Below are positions 45,535 through 60,932 of a DNA stretch of 64,000 nt, in pieces. The notes under the pieces are model-generated. The model made no database searches. It had not been told where the DNA came from and saw nothing but the letters and a program-made list of their open reading frames with translations. The stretch is from Paramecium tetraurelia (lineage: Eukaryota > Ciliophora > Oligohymenophorea > Peniculida > Parameciidae). How positions within the stretch are numbered: the first letter of the stretch is position 1; each line of letters opens with the position of its first letter. The stretch spans positions 1 to 64,000 of the forward strand of contig NW_001798978.1 of the NCBI RefSeq assembly GCF_000165425.1. Direction: 5' to 3'. Position numbers and translations under genes: made by a program.

Positions 45535-46885
45535 ATGCAATTTTTAACTAGGAACGTTCTAAAAACATTCACAAATGTACCCTTTCATAGATTTTCATCT
45601 AAGAAAGATCTTTATGGTAATCTATATTAATTTAAAACTAGAACTATTGGGTGTACCTAGAAATGCTTCCTAAAATGACATTAAGAAAGCTTATTATGGA
45701 TTGGCAAAGAAATACCATCCAGATGCAAATCCATCCAAAGATGCAAAGGAAAAGTTTGCAGAAATTAACAAGTATCATTTGAGTATATGAATTAGTGCAT
45801 ATGAAACATTATCAGATGATAATAAAAGGAAGGTTTATGATTAAGTGGGAATGACTGGAGATGAGTAGGATTAGGCTGGAGCTTAGGATCCATTTGCAGC
45901 ATATAGTAGCTTTTTTAGGCAAGGAGCAAGAGGAGGCAGAGCATAAGATTTCTAATTCGATGAATCTATCTTTGGTGATTTTGCATCTTTCTTCAATATG
46001 GGAGGAGAATCAGAAAGATAAATAAAAGGAGCAGATATTTTTATCTAATTGGAAATATCATTTATGGATAGTGTAAATGGGGCATAATAGACAATACAAT
46101 TTGAGAAGATTGGAGTATGTTCTACTTGTAATGGAACCAAATGCAAACCAGGAACAGCACCAGGAAGATGCACTAATTGTGGTGGTAGAGGTTCGATAAA
46201 TTACAGATAAGGAGCTATGACAATATAAATGGCTTGTACTAAATGTAGAGGAACTGGAGTCTCAATCAAGAATCCCTGTAATTTTGATTAATATTACATA
46301 GGTACAACTTGCAAAGGAGCTGGAATATAGAAGTAAGCTACGTCTGAAGCTGTGAATATTCCAAAGGGCATAGCTGATGGATAGAATTTAAGAGTGACTG
46401 GCAAAGGAAATATTGGAGAAAATGGAGGCAAGGCTGGAGATTTGATACTTAAAGTATAGGTTAAGCCAGATTCATATTACAAAAGAGATGGATATGATTT
46501 AATCACTAATGCCTATATTTCTGTTGCTTAGGCTGTGCTAGGAGATTAAGTTAAGATCAAAACACTTAATGGAGAATAGCAAATAAATATAAAACCAGGT
46601 AGCTAAGATGGGGAAAAAGTTAGATTAAGTGGATTAGTAATATACTTATTTAATTTTAGGGAATTACTAAATTGGCACCCAATTCTAATCAAAGAGGTGA
46701 TTAGGTTGTAAATCTGAAAATTCAAATCCCTACAAAATTGACTGATCAATAAAAATAACTATTTGAAGAATTAGCAAAAGTATGGTTATTATATAATTTT
46801 ATAGTTAGAAAAAGTTGAAACACAAGGGTAATCATCAGCTCATGAGGGTGTCTTTGAAAAGGTTAAGAATATTTTCCATAAATGA
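45535..46885 (+). CDS. Mitochondrial-type DnaJ (type I Hsp40)
   Basis: ATG 45535 begins an Arg/Phe-rich presequence-like region ([20 protein letters not shown]) with few acidic residues, fitting mitochondrial import. The J-domain holds [16 protein letters not shown] (the HPD motif). The zinc domain has four CxxCxGxG-type repeats ([32 protein letters not shown]), the last created by a 24-nt intron. C-terminal substrate domains include [19 protein letters not shown]. At least five introns (23-25 nt) are well supported. It would deliver unfolded proteins to mitochondrial Hsp70 and stimulate its ATPase. Stop TGA 46883-46885. Confidence 0.93.
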
Positions 46886-46929
46886 AATCCATATTCCAGT
46901 TGTTTATAAAACCACTTATTTATTATTTT

Positions 46930-48079
46930 ATGTTAAATATTAATACTCAAGGAGAAAAACTAAAATAAAGTGCCAATTATATAAAAGTATCATTTAATCT
47001 TCATCCATAGGCTCTGTAAAAAGAAGTCAGTGAATTAAAAGAAAAAATCAACAATCTTGAATTTGAACTATCAACTCTTAAATTCCTAGAATAGTACATT
47101 TAACATGAGATACCAAAACAAGACGAAATCAATGAAGATAGGGTATTTTATTAACTGAATTTAGGAAAGAGAGAAGCAGGAAGTATAATCTAAACTAAAC
47201 AAGTTGCTTAAAGAAATTTAAGACTTGAAAGATTCTAATTCAGATTTGCAATCCTAATTAAAGGCTAAGGATTAATAAAAATTAGAAATAATTGAAAAAA
47301 ATAAATCAGAGCTATCAAAAAAGCAATAGGATTTTGAAAAATGCCAAGCTGAATTAGAGGCTAAAAATAAGTTATTTGATGAAATGAAAAAAAAAGAAGA
47401 GGAAAATTACACTATAATTCAAGAAGGTTCTGCAACTAATTCACCTATTAATGAAAGAAAAATGCATGATATTCAAAAATATTAAATCGAAAATTAAAGA
47501 TTAAAAAATGAATTCCAATAATTGAAAAAAGAATATGATAATTTAACTAATATTTTTAATGATTTAGTTAAAGAAAGGCATAAATAAGATGAAGATAATC
47601 AATAATCTGTAAGAGATTGGAAAACTAAATATGATTAAATAGCCAAACTACGAGATTCGGATAAAGAGAGTTTCTAATCTTAATTAGAGGAGAAAACTAA
47701 AGTCATAGCCAATCTTTAATAAAAGTTATATTAAATCTAAAAGGAAACTAGTACAAAAGAAACATAGACTCGTTTCTTAAAAAGATAAAAGGAATTGTAT
47801 AAATTCATATTATTTCTAAGGTCACTTTCATTTTAATGTGATGATGAGCAACTAGACCTATTAGATCAAACATTAGAAACCATTTCTAATAGTTCTATTT
47901 AATAAATTATTACCATGTGTTAAACATAGGGTTAATAAAATACTTTATTAAGGGAGCTAAAAAGAATAATAGAAGAAACAATTAACATCGTACATCAAAA
48001 ATTAGCCACCTCTTTACCTTCAATTATTAAAACATGTTGCGAGGTGAAAGATTCCTCTTCAATTTAATTGTTATAATGA
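46930..48079 (+). CDS. Coiled-coil protein
   Basis: ATG 46930 (MLNINTQGEKLKQSAN) with introns of 24 nt (46989) and 22 nt (47141) gives about 365 residues. Most is coiled coil (e.g. LQKEVSELKEKINNLEFEL) rich in Lys, Glu and Gln. The C-terminal 90 residues switch to a compact helical region with DDEQLDLLDQTLETISNSS and TLLRELKRIIEETIN. Stop TGA 48077-48079. No catalytic motif is seen; the family is not recognised. Confidence 0.7.
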
Positions 48080-48240
48080 TATATGTTGATAGATTTGTAT
48101 TTACTTTTGTAATTCAAATATAAATAATTTAACAAGGCATTATAGTAAGTTTATTAATAAAAAACATATTTTGATATTGAAAATTTGATATGAAAGATAT
48201 CGTACTATTTTATATATATTTATATATTGAATATAATTAA

Positions 48241-51200
48241 TCAATCGTTTTGGCTCAAAAATAATGCAACACCAGCTATGATTTTATCGTTCATTTGACC
48301 AGATTGAGGTAATTTAATTCTGCATAGTAATTTTTCTCTACTGGCATTTAAATAAATAGGGAAATCCTAGAAATTATAATAATATTAAATTACCCCTATT
48401 CCATTCTTTTCTGGTGACGATTTCTCTACATAAGAAATATTCAAAGAAGGTAGTTCGATAAATTCTGATGTTATTTTCATATCATCAACTAATTGACCAT
48501 TGGAGAATCCACACCCTTATAATAAGAGATTCTTTAATTTAACTACAAGAGGATGCTTAAGGTTATCAAAATCTGCTTATAATTTCAATTCATTTAATGG
48601 AATATTTAATTTTCTCGCTGTTTTTTATCTGAGTGCATTCATATAAATTTCAGGGTGGAATAACTCGCTTAAATCAACTTCTTCTAATTATTATTTTCTT
48701 TGTATCTTATCAATCCATAGTTTAATAGCATTGAGTTTCTTAATAAATATTTTCAACCATAAATTGATATCATCAGGACCTTCCCAGAAATTGCTCCATT
48801 TCTAAGGTACAATATCTTTGATAAATAATAATCCAACATCAATAATGTCACTAGTCAATAAACCATTATTGTATAAAACATTCTTCAATTTCTCAAAGGA
48901 ATGGTTAATAATCTAATAGAGATTCCAAGTCTATTAGGCTTCTAAATAAATAAATGATTCAATTGGATCCAATGACCCTAATTATTAATTTGTAACAGAG
49001 ATAGTATCCCTTATTTTCAATTGATCCCACATATTGATGAGAGGACTTAACAAATTAGTCCACAATTCTTTATCAAACTTGATTTCAGATCCAACTATAT
49101 TATTCATAGATTTCAAACCACTGACAACTCTTGATATTGTATATCGTTAAACTGCCTTATCAATATTATTAGGTAATCCAAAAAATTCAGGAACATCATT
49201 TTCAGGTAATTTATTAATTAAATTGACAAGATCTTTAACTTGATTAGTTTATGGTATTTATTGTCCAGTACTTAGAGTTCCATTTTGTAATTTATTTTAA
49301 TTGAAATAGGTTTCTAAATATGCTCTCAACACTTTGATATCCTATTCATTATCAACTCTTCCACCATAGATGGCATTTTCATATAATCCATATAAAGTTT
49401 ACCAAGAGATGGTTTAAGACTCTTATAATAGATTCTCAATTATTTAGACTCCTGCTTTATAGTCGGCATATGAAAATTCATAGAATTTACTCCAACCTTA
49501 TGGGATATAAGTTCTTCTTTCTTAAACCAAAGCGTGGAACCAAGTGAGTATGAACAGTAATTATGTTTAATAGACAGATTATTTATTATGTGTGGGCCAA
49601 CTGGTTATTATTCTTTATAAATTCTTTTTTAACCCTGGAGGTGCTTCATATGACACCTTATAACAAGTTTCAAGAAGTATAGATGGGAATTTCAGATGAG
49701 CTTCAGTTGTAAGCCACAATTTGAAATTTGGATGTGGCTTTAGTTGTTTTATGGTTTTTTCTAATAAAGGAAGGAAACTAATAACTAAATGCAAATTCTT
49801 TAAACATACCCACTAACCTTTTTGAGCAGCTTCTTTAATCAAAGTTAATGCTAATTCATTTTAATTACCTCCCATAGACATTTCTTAAAAGTTCTACTTT
49901 CCTATTTGTTATTCAGCAAATTCTTCTAGTTCCTTAGAAGGATCACTACCGGCAGAGACAACAAATAGACATGGAATTTAGGCTGTCAATTCTTCTTAAG
50001 CAACAATCTAGAAATTGAATGTCTGACCACTAACACTTGGTATACCTAAATTTAGACAGACAAATTCATTCAATGCACTTTAAACTCTTTCTGGTCTGAA
50101 TGTTTAGACAATAAGCACTTTTTAAAATGGTTTTAATTTAGTTGATTATGGGAAGTTTTTCTCGCATTCTTAATTATTATTCCATTATTCCCATTCACTA
50201 GAATTAAAATTGATATTTAATTTAAGATTCTATAACTATCCAAATATTTCCTTTCTATCTTAAGATGCCCATTTTGGAAGATGAGCACTGTCATTAGGTA
50301 TTTAATTACCAATCATAAATTGCCATTCCTCTTCCTCAATTAGTTCTGGTTTACATCCTTTTACCAAATGTAAGGCAAAGATTAATCTATCTTATTTGAA
50401 CAATGAACCAGCTATTTGATTGAAGATATTTCTCAATAAACTCTATCCAGCAAACTCTAATTTCTTTTGTTTTGAATCAAAATTCTCTTTGATTTCTAGA
50501 GTCTTTTAAAATATTTGAATAAAGTAGGCTAATGAATATTTATACATATTATTTAAATTCTATAGACTTTGAATAAGAATGAAGATTTAAGCACCTTTCT
50601 AGGATAATGGTCTATACACATCTCTTTATGTATCTAAATCTTCCTGTAATTTTGAGGATTCTTGTAAACTCTGGGCAATAACTTATGATTTTGATTTTGT
50701 TTAATTTAAACTATCAATCAATACTCTATTCTCTAAGATGTTTCCTTATGAATTTGCTAACTCATCTAAAAGAGTCTTCTCTAAATCAGCCAATTACATC
50801 TTTAGTTTTTCCTCATTTTCCAATAATTATTGTTTCTTCTATTCTAAATCTGGTTATTCAATATTAATGATAATACTAAGTAATTTGCCTTCCAAACCAC
50901 TTCTAGTGACAGTATAATTAATCACCTATACCAAAGATACAGTATGTGGAGGCAGATGAATTGAAGAATTTCTGGTTGTTAAATACATTACAAAACTTTC
51001 ATTAAAATCGACAGACTTCTCTCCAATCATAACCACCCATCTAGGACCTTAATGCAATAAATCTTTTCTTAATAATGGAATCAATAATCCTTCAATTTGA
51101 TCAATTTCTTAGATCACTATAGTTTTACCAAACCTAACTGCTAATTCTAGTTGATTATTGAATTTAGGATCTGTTTGATTTAATATTTCAGCCTATGATA

Positions 51201-54200
51201 ATGTTTTCTTCAACCATTCAGTGGCTTATGTATTAGGATCAATTAATAATGAAACCTTTGAGGAAGAGAATACCATAACTGAATTTTCTATACTCAATTA
51301 ATCACCTGGTAATCCTAGTGTTTTCCATTTCAAGATTTGACTCTCATTAGACATAAATTTTAAGTAATCGTATTATGACAATTTTGTCAAATGAATCCAT
51401 TCTTGCAAAGTTTTATATCTAACATTTTCATCTTAAGAGGACAAATATGTAATATATGATGCAGATAATAACGAATCTAATGGGAATTGTTTTAATTCTT
51501 AAGCAATTAAATCATGTTATTATTACCATCTAACCTTTTCTCCTGATAATTTATCTAATAAATTGGATGCCAGACTCACAGTTTGTTCTGCTTTTTCTAA
51601 ATCTCTCTTAAGTAATTCTGCCTCGCTTGTTTTAGATGCAAAATTGTTCTTTAATTCTTAGACTTTCTAATCAAGTTAATTTAATGCATCTTAACATTAT
51701 TTCAATCTATTTCTAGATGAATCCAATTTCTTACTAATCATTTATAATTCTTTTTCTAAAGGTGCAATCTTCTCTAAAACTGTAGCATATTTTAATATTG
51801 CTTTTACCCAATCAGCTAATGGTCCTGCTGCCAATGAAGCTCTATAAATGTTTTATTTTTCAAAAGAATTTGAATGTTTGGCAATTTCCTCTTCAACATC
51901 TCTTCTGATATCAGCTGTTATCATATGAGGATCAAAGTCAATGATTTAATCAATTACTTGTTTATTACCCAAAAACTTCTTAATTGCTTTCCAATTTATT
52001 TCTGTTTACTTAAAAACTTTCATAACAGCACCTAACACATCATAGATTGCAGGCGGAGGCTAAGCCAACGATTTTAATTCATCTAAATGTGACTTCGATA
52101 TTCCTTTGACTGCATTCTGTGCCTCTTATACTAATGGATTAACATCTCTCAGTTCATCTTCAACCTTATCTTTAGATACTTTGATTTTGCCTTCTTCCTC
52201 TTAAAGATATCTTTATAATTATTCAGTTTCTTATCGACGTTCAGCTGCATCTTACATTGCTTTTGATATCTTTTATAAAGCATCATCTGCTTCCAACTAC
52301 TTTTTAGACAACAAAACTTTCTTTTCTTAGGCTTCTTAAGTCAACTTATTTACTAAGTTATTTGCTTCTTATAATTTCTCAAGTCCTTTTTATAAGTGAT
52401 CTGCTTGTGATCCTTTTGATTACATCTTCGTATCCATTATTAAACTATAGGTCTAAGTCAAAGATTAAAAGCTTCTTGGATCAGCTTTTGAATTTCTATG
52501 TATTTCAACTGCATAACTAATTAATTATTCATTAACAGTATTGTTATTATTAGAAGATTCTAATTATTTTTTCATGAATTGTAACAAACTCTCTTTGGAT
52601 AATTAAGTCTACCATATAATTGTAGTATTTGTGAACAGAGCTGGATTTTATGCACAATTAGTTTAGAATTCGTGATTAGAGTTGTCCATCACCAAAGCAA
52701 TCTTCATATTTCTCTTTACTTTTTCATGAAATGCCTCATAAAGTGTTTTACCATAAAATTCCCTCTTCACTTCTTCTGGATTTTATATTAGTCTATCTAT
52801 TTCTTCATAACCAAACAACCCTGGAATTTCTCCACTTGAGATTAAGGAATTAACAGTTTCTAAGACTCCTTACTATAATAGCACATGATCTTCTAAAATC
52901 AATAAACAATTCTTAGTTTAGGCTGTTTCCATGTATGATTTAAGATCTCTCTTAAATTCTCTGATTCCATAATCTCTGCATGTGTACGGCTAAAGTACTT
53001 CTAAATTGAGCATCGTAGACATTATCTACAAACACATCTTTCTACCTATGCCATTTCTTCCAGCTAATAAGAGTGTTGTTTAACTCTATGAAGATAATGC
53101 TCTATTTAAGGATGTCAAGAGAGATAGTATTTCTTCAATCATCACAACATTTAACTCTCTATTCTCTCGAGAGTATACTTGAACAGCTTAAGAAACCAAT
53201 TAAATGAAATCCTTTTTTTCAATCTTCGACAGTGTTTGGAGATTCTGAACAGTGGCGAAATACTATTATGATTGAATGTCTTTATAGTATTTTTTAAAAA
53301 TTGGTAAAATCATTGAGTCAAATTTAAATTACTAATCTTGAGAGATCAATTTGTCTCTAAATATTTTATTGAATTCATTAAGCAGAGCCTCTGGGAATAC
53401 TGATTATATATCATTATATCTTTTTAAAGCAAAAATTATTTAAGTTATGGTTCTTGGAGTAAAGAGATAATGCCTTTGTTCGTCAACTGTGAATTTCGAT
53501 TTGATTTGTGTGTAACATTCAATCAACAACTAAGCACCTTTTTTACTTTGATTATTATCTTTAAATATCAGTATTTTAAGATATTCCTAATAAATCTATT
53601 GTAATTCATCATTAGAAGGTTATTCAATATAATAGATTCTAACATTTGCAGTAAATCTAGTCGATAATTAATGTCTTCCAATTGTTGAAGGAGGATTCAT
53701 TGAAGAAACAATTTAGATTTTATCATCCAGATATACGAATTCTAAATTTTCATCGTAGAAACCTCTGTGAGTAATTAATTGTTACAAGAAAGCAATGAGT
53801 TGAATGGTCTAATATTTATCAGGCTTAGGAAGGTTGATATCCTTTAAATAAAGAATCAAACGACTACAATCTTTAGGCTTATAGACTCTACCCAAGGCTG
53901 AAGTACCTTTTGCACAAATTTAATTTAATTTTTGAATGATTTAAGATGCACTTGTTTATGCATTGCAATTGATTGTGGCTATTTGAATTTTAATAGTTTT
54001 TTTGAGTTCTTTGAAGGCACTTTAGATTAATAGATTCTTGCCACAACCCTCTTCTCCCACAATAATGAAGGGATCATTATTGAGAATCCAAGATTGTAAC
54101 ATTTATAGATCTTTTTGATGTCCAATAGTTTTGATAACAGGAGGATCATTAACATCAGAGAATTATGATTCATCGATATTTTGATTAATGTATTGATATT

Positions 54201-57200
54201 TGTCTCCATTTTCATTTAATTCTAGATTAGAATTAATTAATGTTTAGAATTTCAACCTGATTTCTGGTTGGAAATTGGAAGTCAATCCTTATAATAGGAA
54301 GTAATTGAATTGCTATTTATTCGTTGGTATTCTCTGTAATTAGGATAAAATATTCATAATTAAACCAACTCTGGTAGTAGGTACAATCTATTATTCTTCG
54401 TAAGAGAATATTTCCTCTAGTAAATTGTATAGAGTTGATTCTATTTGATTTAATAACATGCTTTTCTTTTCTTCTTCACATTCTAATTTATTAATCCATC
54501 TAGTAACTAAAGATTACATACTGATATCTTCATTATTCAAAAATATCATTCCCATTCTACTAACAGTAGCAGGTGATGCATATTATAAATCAGAGGTTTC
54601 AAAGATGAAATTAACATTATTTTGAAATGAGATACGTTCACCAGTAGGTAATGTTAATAAATGATTATCGTCCAAGACTGAATTTAATGATTCAATCCAT
54701 TCAGGATCAATGTCTCCATCGCATATAATCCAATTTAAGACATCCACTGATTCCTTAACTACCAATCTAGCTGATGCTGTTAATACTCCCTCACTAAATT
54801 CTCTTGTGTCATTATTCATATTTCCTAATAGTTAACTTCTAGGCATTGATTTAGGATTCATCACATGAGTTTTGACTTATTACCCTAATTTCTCATGAGC
54901 TTTCTTTAAAACTTTCCATATTGTAGTCTTACCACAACCAGATGGACCTACCAATACTACACCCATCCTCTATTTAGTTGCTTCATAAAACTAAAGAATC
55001 TTTGCAATTTAATTATCAATTTCGCTCAATTTCATGCTTTATAACACTTCCTTTATTGCATTTGTCAATTTCTCATATATTATATCCTAACTATTTATGC
55101 TAGGGAAGACATCCTAGACTAATTAAACAAACTTCTTTGTATCATGATATGTCAACTTTGACATTGTATTAATTCTAATAGATTTAATCAACAACTCTGA
55201 TTCAATAGTTTCATTAATTTCTACTCCCTATTTTCTTTCTTCTTATATAATTTATCCAGCCACTGTCAATATTGTTTTAAGTGCTCTCAATCCCCCAATC
55301 ATAATGTTACTATGGACTTAACAATTATCTTGATAATGTGAATATTGTGATAATTTTCTCTGCCAAAATCTTAGCATTCTTGAATCCTTCTGAATACAAT
55401 AAGACTTCAGCAATCAATTCATTATCTGGAATTGACATAGCCACAGGTCTAAACAATTATTTTAAATTATCAGGTAATTTAGATCTTCCTCCATAATTCT
55501 TACCAGCTGGATTCAATGTAACAAATATGCCTGAATCTTTATTAACCATACAGGTTTATCCCATCAAAGTCATAGATTATGAGTTCTCCTTAATAGCATT
55601 TTAAATAATTTGAATTTATTATGATATAGCTGATAATTATTCTTCCAACAATCTATTGAATTCATCAAAACAACCCCAAGCTCCACATTTAACCAATCCC
55701 ATGAAGATACGTCCCATACTCTTAAAGTCGATACCTTCATCGCAATTAAATACCAACACCTATCTTCCAAATAACTACCCAAGTGCCTTTACTGATTCAG
55801 TCTTACCTGTACCTGCAGGACCATAAGGATTACCTCCATAACCCATGGACATTCCTTAAGTCAATGTTAAATAGCATTTGTCTGTCAAGGGGTGTATGCA
55901 CTAACTTTTATCCATTCCCTTGATATTCATAAGTATAATCAAATCTTGCTTTGCACATTATTATTTGTGCATCTTTTTAATATTCATATTTTAATTATTT
56001 ATACCAATACCAATCTGATAGTACTGAAACCTTGTTGTCAATTAGTTAACTTATTATATCCAGATGATGAATAAGATCTAAAATTAATGATTTTAATTTT
56101 AATTGTAATAGATAATTATTTGATGATTGTGCATTCAATTGAGTATATTAATCTAATAATTTTAACTATGTTTATTTGAACTAAGGGTAATTTATTAGAA
56201 TTCAATGCTGACACTGCTTATTCAGTGAACTTAATTCTATTAATATTGATATATAAATTACTCTTCTGATAAGCAAAGAATCTAAGATGGGAATTTATTG
56301 AAATCCATGTTTCTACTCTTTTAAGCATTATTTCAACAATTGACTTAAAGTCTCTTTCATATTTGAAAAGATAATACTGACAACCAACTCTCTACTATCT
56401 CATTTACTTAAATAGAATTATTAAATTGAACTTATTCCTTTTAGGATGATAACATAGAATAAATCTAAGTATTATCCTTACTGAATTCTACAGAGTTTAT
56501 TCCTGCAAATAATTTCTTGAGATGCATCTAAATTACTTGAGGATTTTAAGATTGGCCCAATATTTCTAATAGATCATCATCACCCAAAAAGTAGAAACGT
56601 GGAAACTTACCTCTTTTCTCCTCTAAGAAATCATTCAAAGCCTTTTAACATCTTTCTAATTGATCCAAAACTGTATCCAATGTATCCTTGATTCCTGGAA
56701 TACTACACAAAGAAACCACCTTTTAATCTCTTTGGATTCCCAACATTATATTTCTGAAGTCCTCATCTAGTCTCCTGAATCTTGCCTATTCTTAAGGTAG
56801 TGCTCCCCTAACAAAAATAGGTTCAAGATAAACCCATTTTCTTTGAATAATTTATAATTTGGATAAATATTCATCAATACCACCCAATTTCAATTCAAAT
56901 TAATCAACTTAATCTTTAAATCTATTAATAAATTTGGATTCCTTTAAGGATGCCAATAAGGATTGGTTATCACTAACTTTTGTCATTAATTCTTTCCATT
57001 CTTTAATTAAGGGAGTAACCCTGTTATTATTAGTGTAATCAGTCAAATCGAATTCTGAAGTATCACACCATGTTTTCAATTCAAAGATTGCTTCTCTCAA
57101 AGTAATTTCCCCTTATGCTCTTGCTTACAATTCTCGAATATCATTTTGTTTGTCCAATACTAATTTATCACAATTAAGTAAGTCCTTGAATAGCAACTTT

Positions 57201-60200
57201 TCTTTTTTCATTTCTTTTAACTTAAGAATCATAAACAAACTAGTCCAATGTTCAGGTTCGAATGCATCTCCAACAATTAGTTTTAATAATGGATTTATTT
57301 TGAGATATAACTCAATCTAAGAAAAGATGTAATTTATGATTGCCTCTTTTTTAGTGAACGTTCCTTTGGCCAATTCTGCTTTTATTTATTCCTATTCTTG
57401 TAACAATAACTCTTAAAACATATATAATTTAGTTCTGAAACTCAACCAATCCTCTTTGCCTAGATTATTAATATTCTATTAGAATTTATCATAATAACTC
57501 CATACTACTTCTGAGTCTGTCATTTCAACCTTAACCTTATCATATTAAGTAAATGTTGGAACTTCCATTTCAAAGTGTTAATGATCCTTAATAAGAGTCT
57601 AAATCTTTTCATCCAATTGTTTCCATTATTATCTCCATTGCTACATATTCTCGGCTAGATCATTTGCTGATGATCTATCTAATTCACTCAATTATTTTGG
57701 TTTTACAGCAGAATATCTTGAATAAAACTTCTCAATATCACTATCTACCTCCTTCGCTCTTGCCTACATATCCTTTTTTAATTGTTTAGTCTACTCAGCT
57801 AAAATTGAATCGAAATCTCCTATCAGTAGTTCAAAATTCTCCCAGTTCTTATTTATTTATTACAATTGTAGTAAGATTGGATTCTAGGCTTGAGATTATG
57901 AACTCAAAGAATTGATTAATTTTTGTTTTTATTGGCAATCTTGCATTTTCTAAGTCATTTCAAATTTCTATGCTTTGATATCAACATATTTCTTTTATGC
58001 TTCATTCATCTCATTCATATTTTATGGCTTTTATGACAATTTCTATTGAGTTTCACTTAAAAATTGTTCAATTTCAACTATATTATTTTTAATTTAATTT
58101 TTCAATTCATTCAACATATTATCCACTAATTTGGTCAGCAATTCATCAACTTATTACTTAAATAAACTGATATTAATGTTAAAGCACTCAATCTTTTAAT
58201 AATCATTAATTTTTTCTAATTCTTTTCTTCTTTGTCTAACTTCTTTCATGAAATTCTCCCATTATTCCAAATTACCCAATTATAATTGTAATTATTCAGC
58301 ATCCAACTATGCAACAACTGACCAACACATATATTGACTACTTAAACCAATTAATTTTTCAAAGATCTGTTCACTTTTCTCGTATACTTATATAACAAAC
58401 ACAGCATTTCTCTCAGGCATCTACATGTAAATATCATTATTCCCTCCTACCCCTATAAATTATGAAGGATATTATATATATTTTTTCAATTCATTGTAGT
58501 ATTTCTCTCTTAATTCTTCAATAGTTGGCTTATATGCAACCTAGCCATTCTTTATAATAAGATCTGCTTAAATTTCATTAATAGCATGATCCATTTCTTA
58601 GAATCCTTTCTTATACTAAAACTCTAACGCTTTGTATAATTAGAAATCAATATGAGTTCTCCATCCAACTGTGAATTTACCGTCAATGCTATTACAAGTC
58701 TATTCTATTACTTTCTTTATTTGATCCACCTTTTCCTTCCATAGAATTCTTTTATTTCAATTCAATCTAAAACAACAAACAAATATTATCAATTATCTAT
58801 TAATGGTTTTTTCTTAATCTTTTATTTTCTTGCATTATATCATTTGCTGATTCTTAAACTTTCTAAACATAATTTTCTAATTCTTATGTATTTTCCCACG
58901 TAATACTATTTTTCTTTTTTGAATTCTTAACAGTGTCTTCAAATCTTACAGCCTAATTAACTAGCATTGGTTTTTAACATTCAATAATTTAGTCTGACAT
59001 TTAATTATAGAAGCTAGCTATAGATTTCAAAGTTAGAGCTTCCTTATAAAATCTTTTGCCTGTTTCTACAATTGTATGAATTTCATTCGATATACTTTTT
59101 CTATAACCAAGCTCACATAATTGTCTCACTTCCTTTATTAATTAAACTAATTTATCAGAATAATTAACTCTGACTAAACCATCCTACATATCAATTTCCA
59201 TCAACTTTCCTGAAATCTGTAATGATATTTCATTCTTCTTTAACTACGAATCAATTTCTTTTCTCCACTAATCAAATAATTCCTATTCAAATTATTAAAC
59301 TTATTTTATAAGATTTTAACACATAACTATAAATTAAGCAGATTTCTTAATATCACTAAATAATTATTAAATTAATTAAATGATTCTCTTCACTTTTCCA
59401 ATCAATGATTTACACCATACAATTTAATGAATATTTTTAGAGAACCCAATCTAATAAGGTAATTTCTCCTCCTCTCCATCATCAAGAAAGGCAGCTCCAG
59501 ATCTAGTATTAAACTCCTATTCAATTTTTGAAATCATATTTGTTATTGAAGTAATCAATGAATCACGTTCTGTTAAAAAGTGCTTCTAAATAGAGTTTCT
59601 AGATAGTAATCCAGTCCATCTTTGCATCTCTCGAATAGTTTACAGTGGATTTTCCTTCATGACTTGCTATTTAAACACCTATTGCCTTAAGAGATTTAGG
59701 ATATCTTATTCAGCACTCTCTAAGTTATTAAGTACTTTTTTGTAGGCAACATTAAACAAAGAATCCTAACCTATTGACATAAATGGATTGACTTCAAATA
59801 ATTCCTTAAAGAAATCTTAATCAATATCGCTTCTCTTCAGTTCTTCATAAATACTTCGCAATTCAATTAGATCACTCAATCTCTTCTCAATTTATTCAAA
59901 CTCTTGCAAATTAGGGTTAATTTTCCAATCATATTCAAAGTATTTCCTTAGATTTTCTCCAAACATCCTAACCATTTTCTGACATTCCAATAATAAAAGT
60001 TTTTGTTATTGAGTATTGCTAAATATTTATTGCCCTTAGGGTATTAGATGTTGCAATTTGATTATAATTTAATTGTACATAGAAGATAACATTCCTTGCA
60101 ATTTCTATTCATTATATAACTGTTAAGTGTATAGCTCATCAAGACAAACCAAAGTTTGATCCAATAAATCAGAAAATTTATTTATCTCTAATTATTTAAC

Positions 60201-60834
60201 ATCTTTCCATAATTAAGTAACCTTTTAGTAGACCTGACAAATTTGATTGGCAGCTCTTTATTAACTTTCTGAACTTGTTGCAGATTATGAAATTCTCAAC
60301 CATTATTCTATTTCATCAATTGGTCGACTTACATTTCTCTATTCTATTTATACATTGTCGATATCATTATCTTAAAGTCCTTATAACACCTGCCTATAAT
60401 TTAAATCAAATTTGATTACTTGAATCCTGATAACTTTTTTTTAATTTTTTCATCAACCCCAGCTCCCATCAATGGTTAATATATCAAAGATAAATGTGAA
60501 CTTAATTCTGTTACCACATTAGGTGATAATAATTAGACTGTAAGATTAGTGAAATAATTATCCTCAGTTATTACATCCGTATCAATCTTACTTATGGCAA
60601 TCAATTTAGTTTGTGGATTCAATTCATCTAAATATGGCATTTCATATTACCAACTTTACCAGGGTTAAACAATTTTAATCCTTATCCTTGCATGTATTAA
60701 AGAATCAAACATTTTTTCTCCTGCCCAATCATAAATTTATCTAATGTTTGCCCCGATGCCAATCCTTGAGGAGTTTGAGGTAAATTAAGAAGGGCCTAAA
60801 CACAATTAACTAAATATTATTTTGCCGGGTCCAT
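48241..60834 (-). CDS. DYNC2H1: Cytoplasmic dynein 2 (IFT dynein) heavy chain
   Basis: One gene of 12.6 kb from ATG 60834 (MDPAKQYLVNCVQALLN) encodes about 4,100 residues, near the usual size. The N-terminal tail spans roughly 57-60.8 kb. The AAA1 P-loop [15 protein letters not shown] lies near 55,805-55,850 and is followed by [14 protein letters not shown] and FDEFNR; AAA2 has GPSGCGKTT (about 54,935), AAA3 GEEGCGKN (about 54,045) and AAA4 [11 protein letters not shown] (about 53,060). The C-terminal [20 protein letters not shown] matches the IFT-dynein class rather than axonemal ones. It powers retrograde transport in cilia from tip to base. Many 20-30-nt introns interrupt the gene, the last near 48,370. 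Stop TGA 48241-48243. Confidence 0.93.
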
Positions 60835-60932
60835 GAAATAATAAAATAAATATTAAATTCAAGGAATTCTCTACTCTTAACATATTAATACAAGTTTATA
60901 AAATAAATTACAAAATTAATATTAATGGGAAG

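Noticed and set aside
48241..60834. Whether the region is several dynein pseudogene pieces, since many TAA/TAG and frame changes occur
   Set aside because: All stops are TAA/TAG (Gln) and frame changes checked fit short introns; the P-loops of AAA1-AAA4 and the C-terminus are intact and in order.
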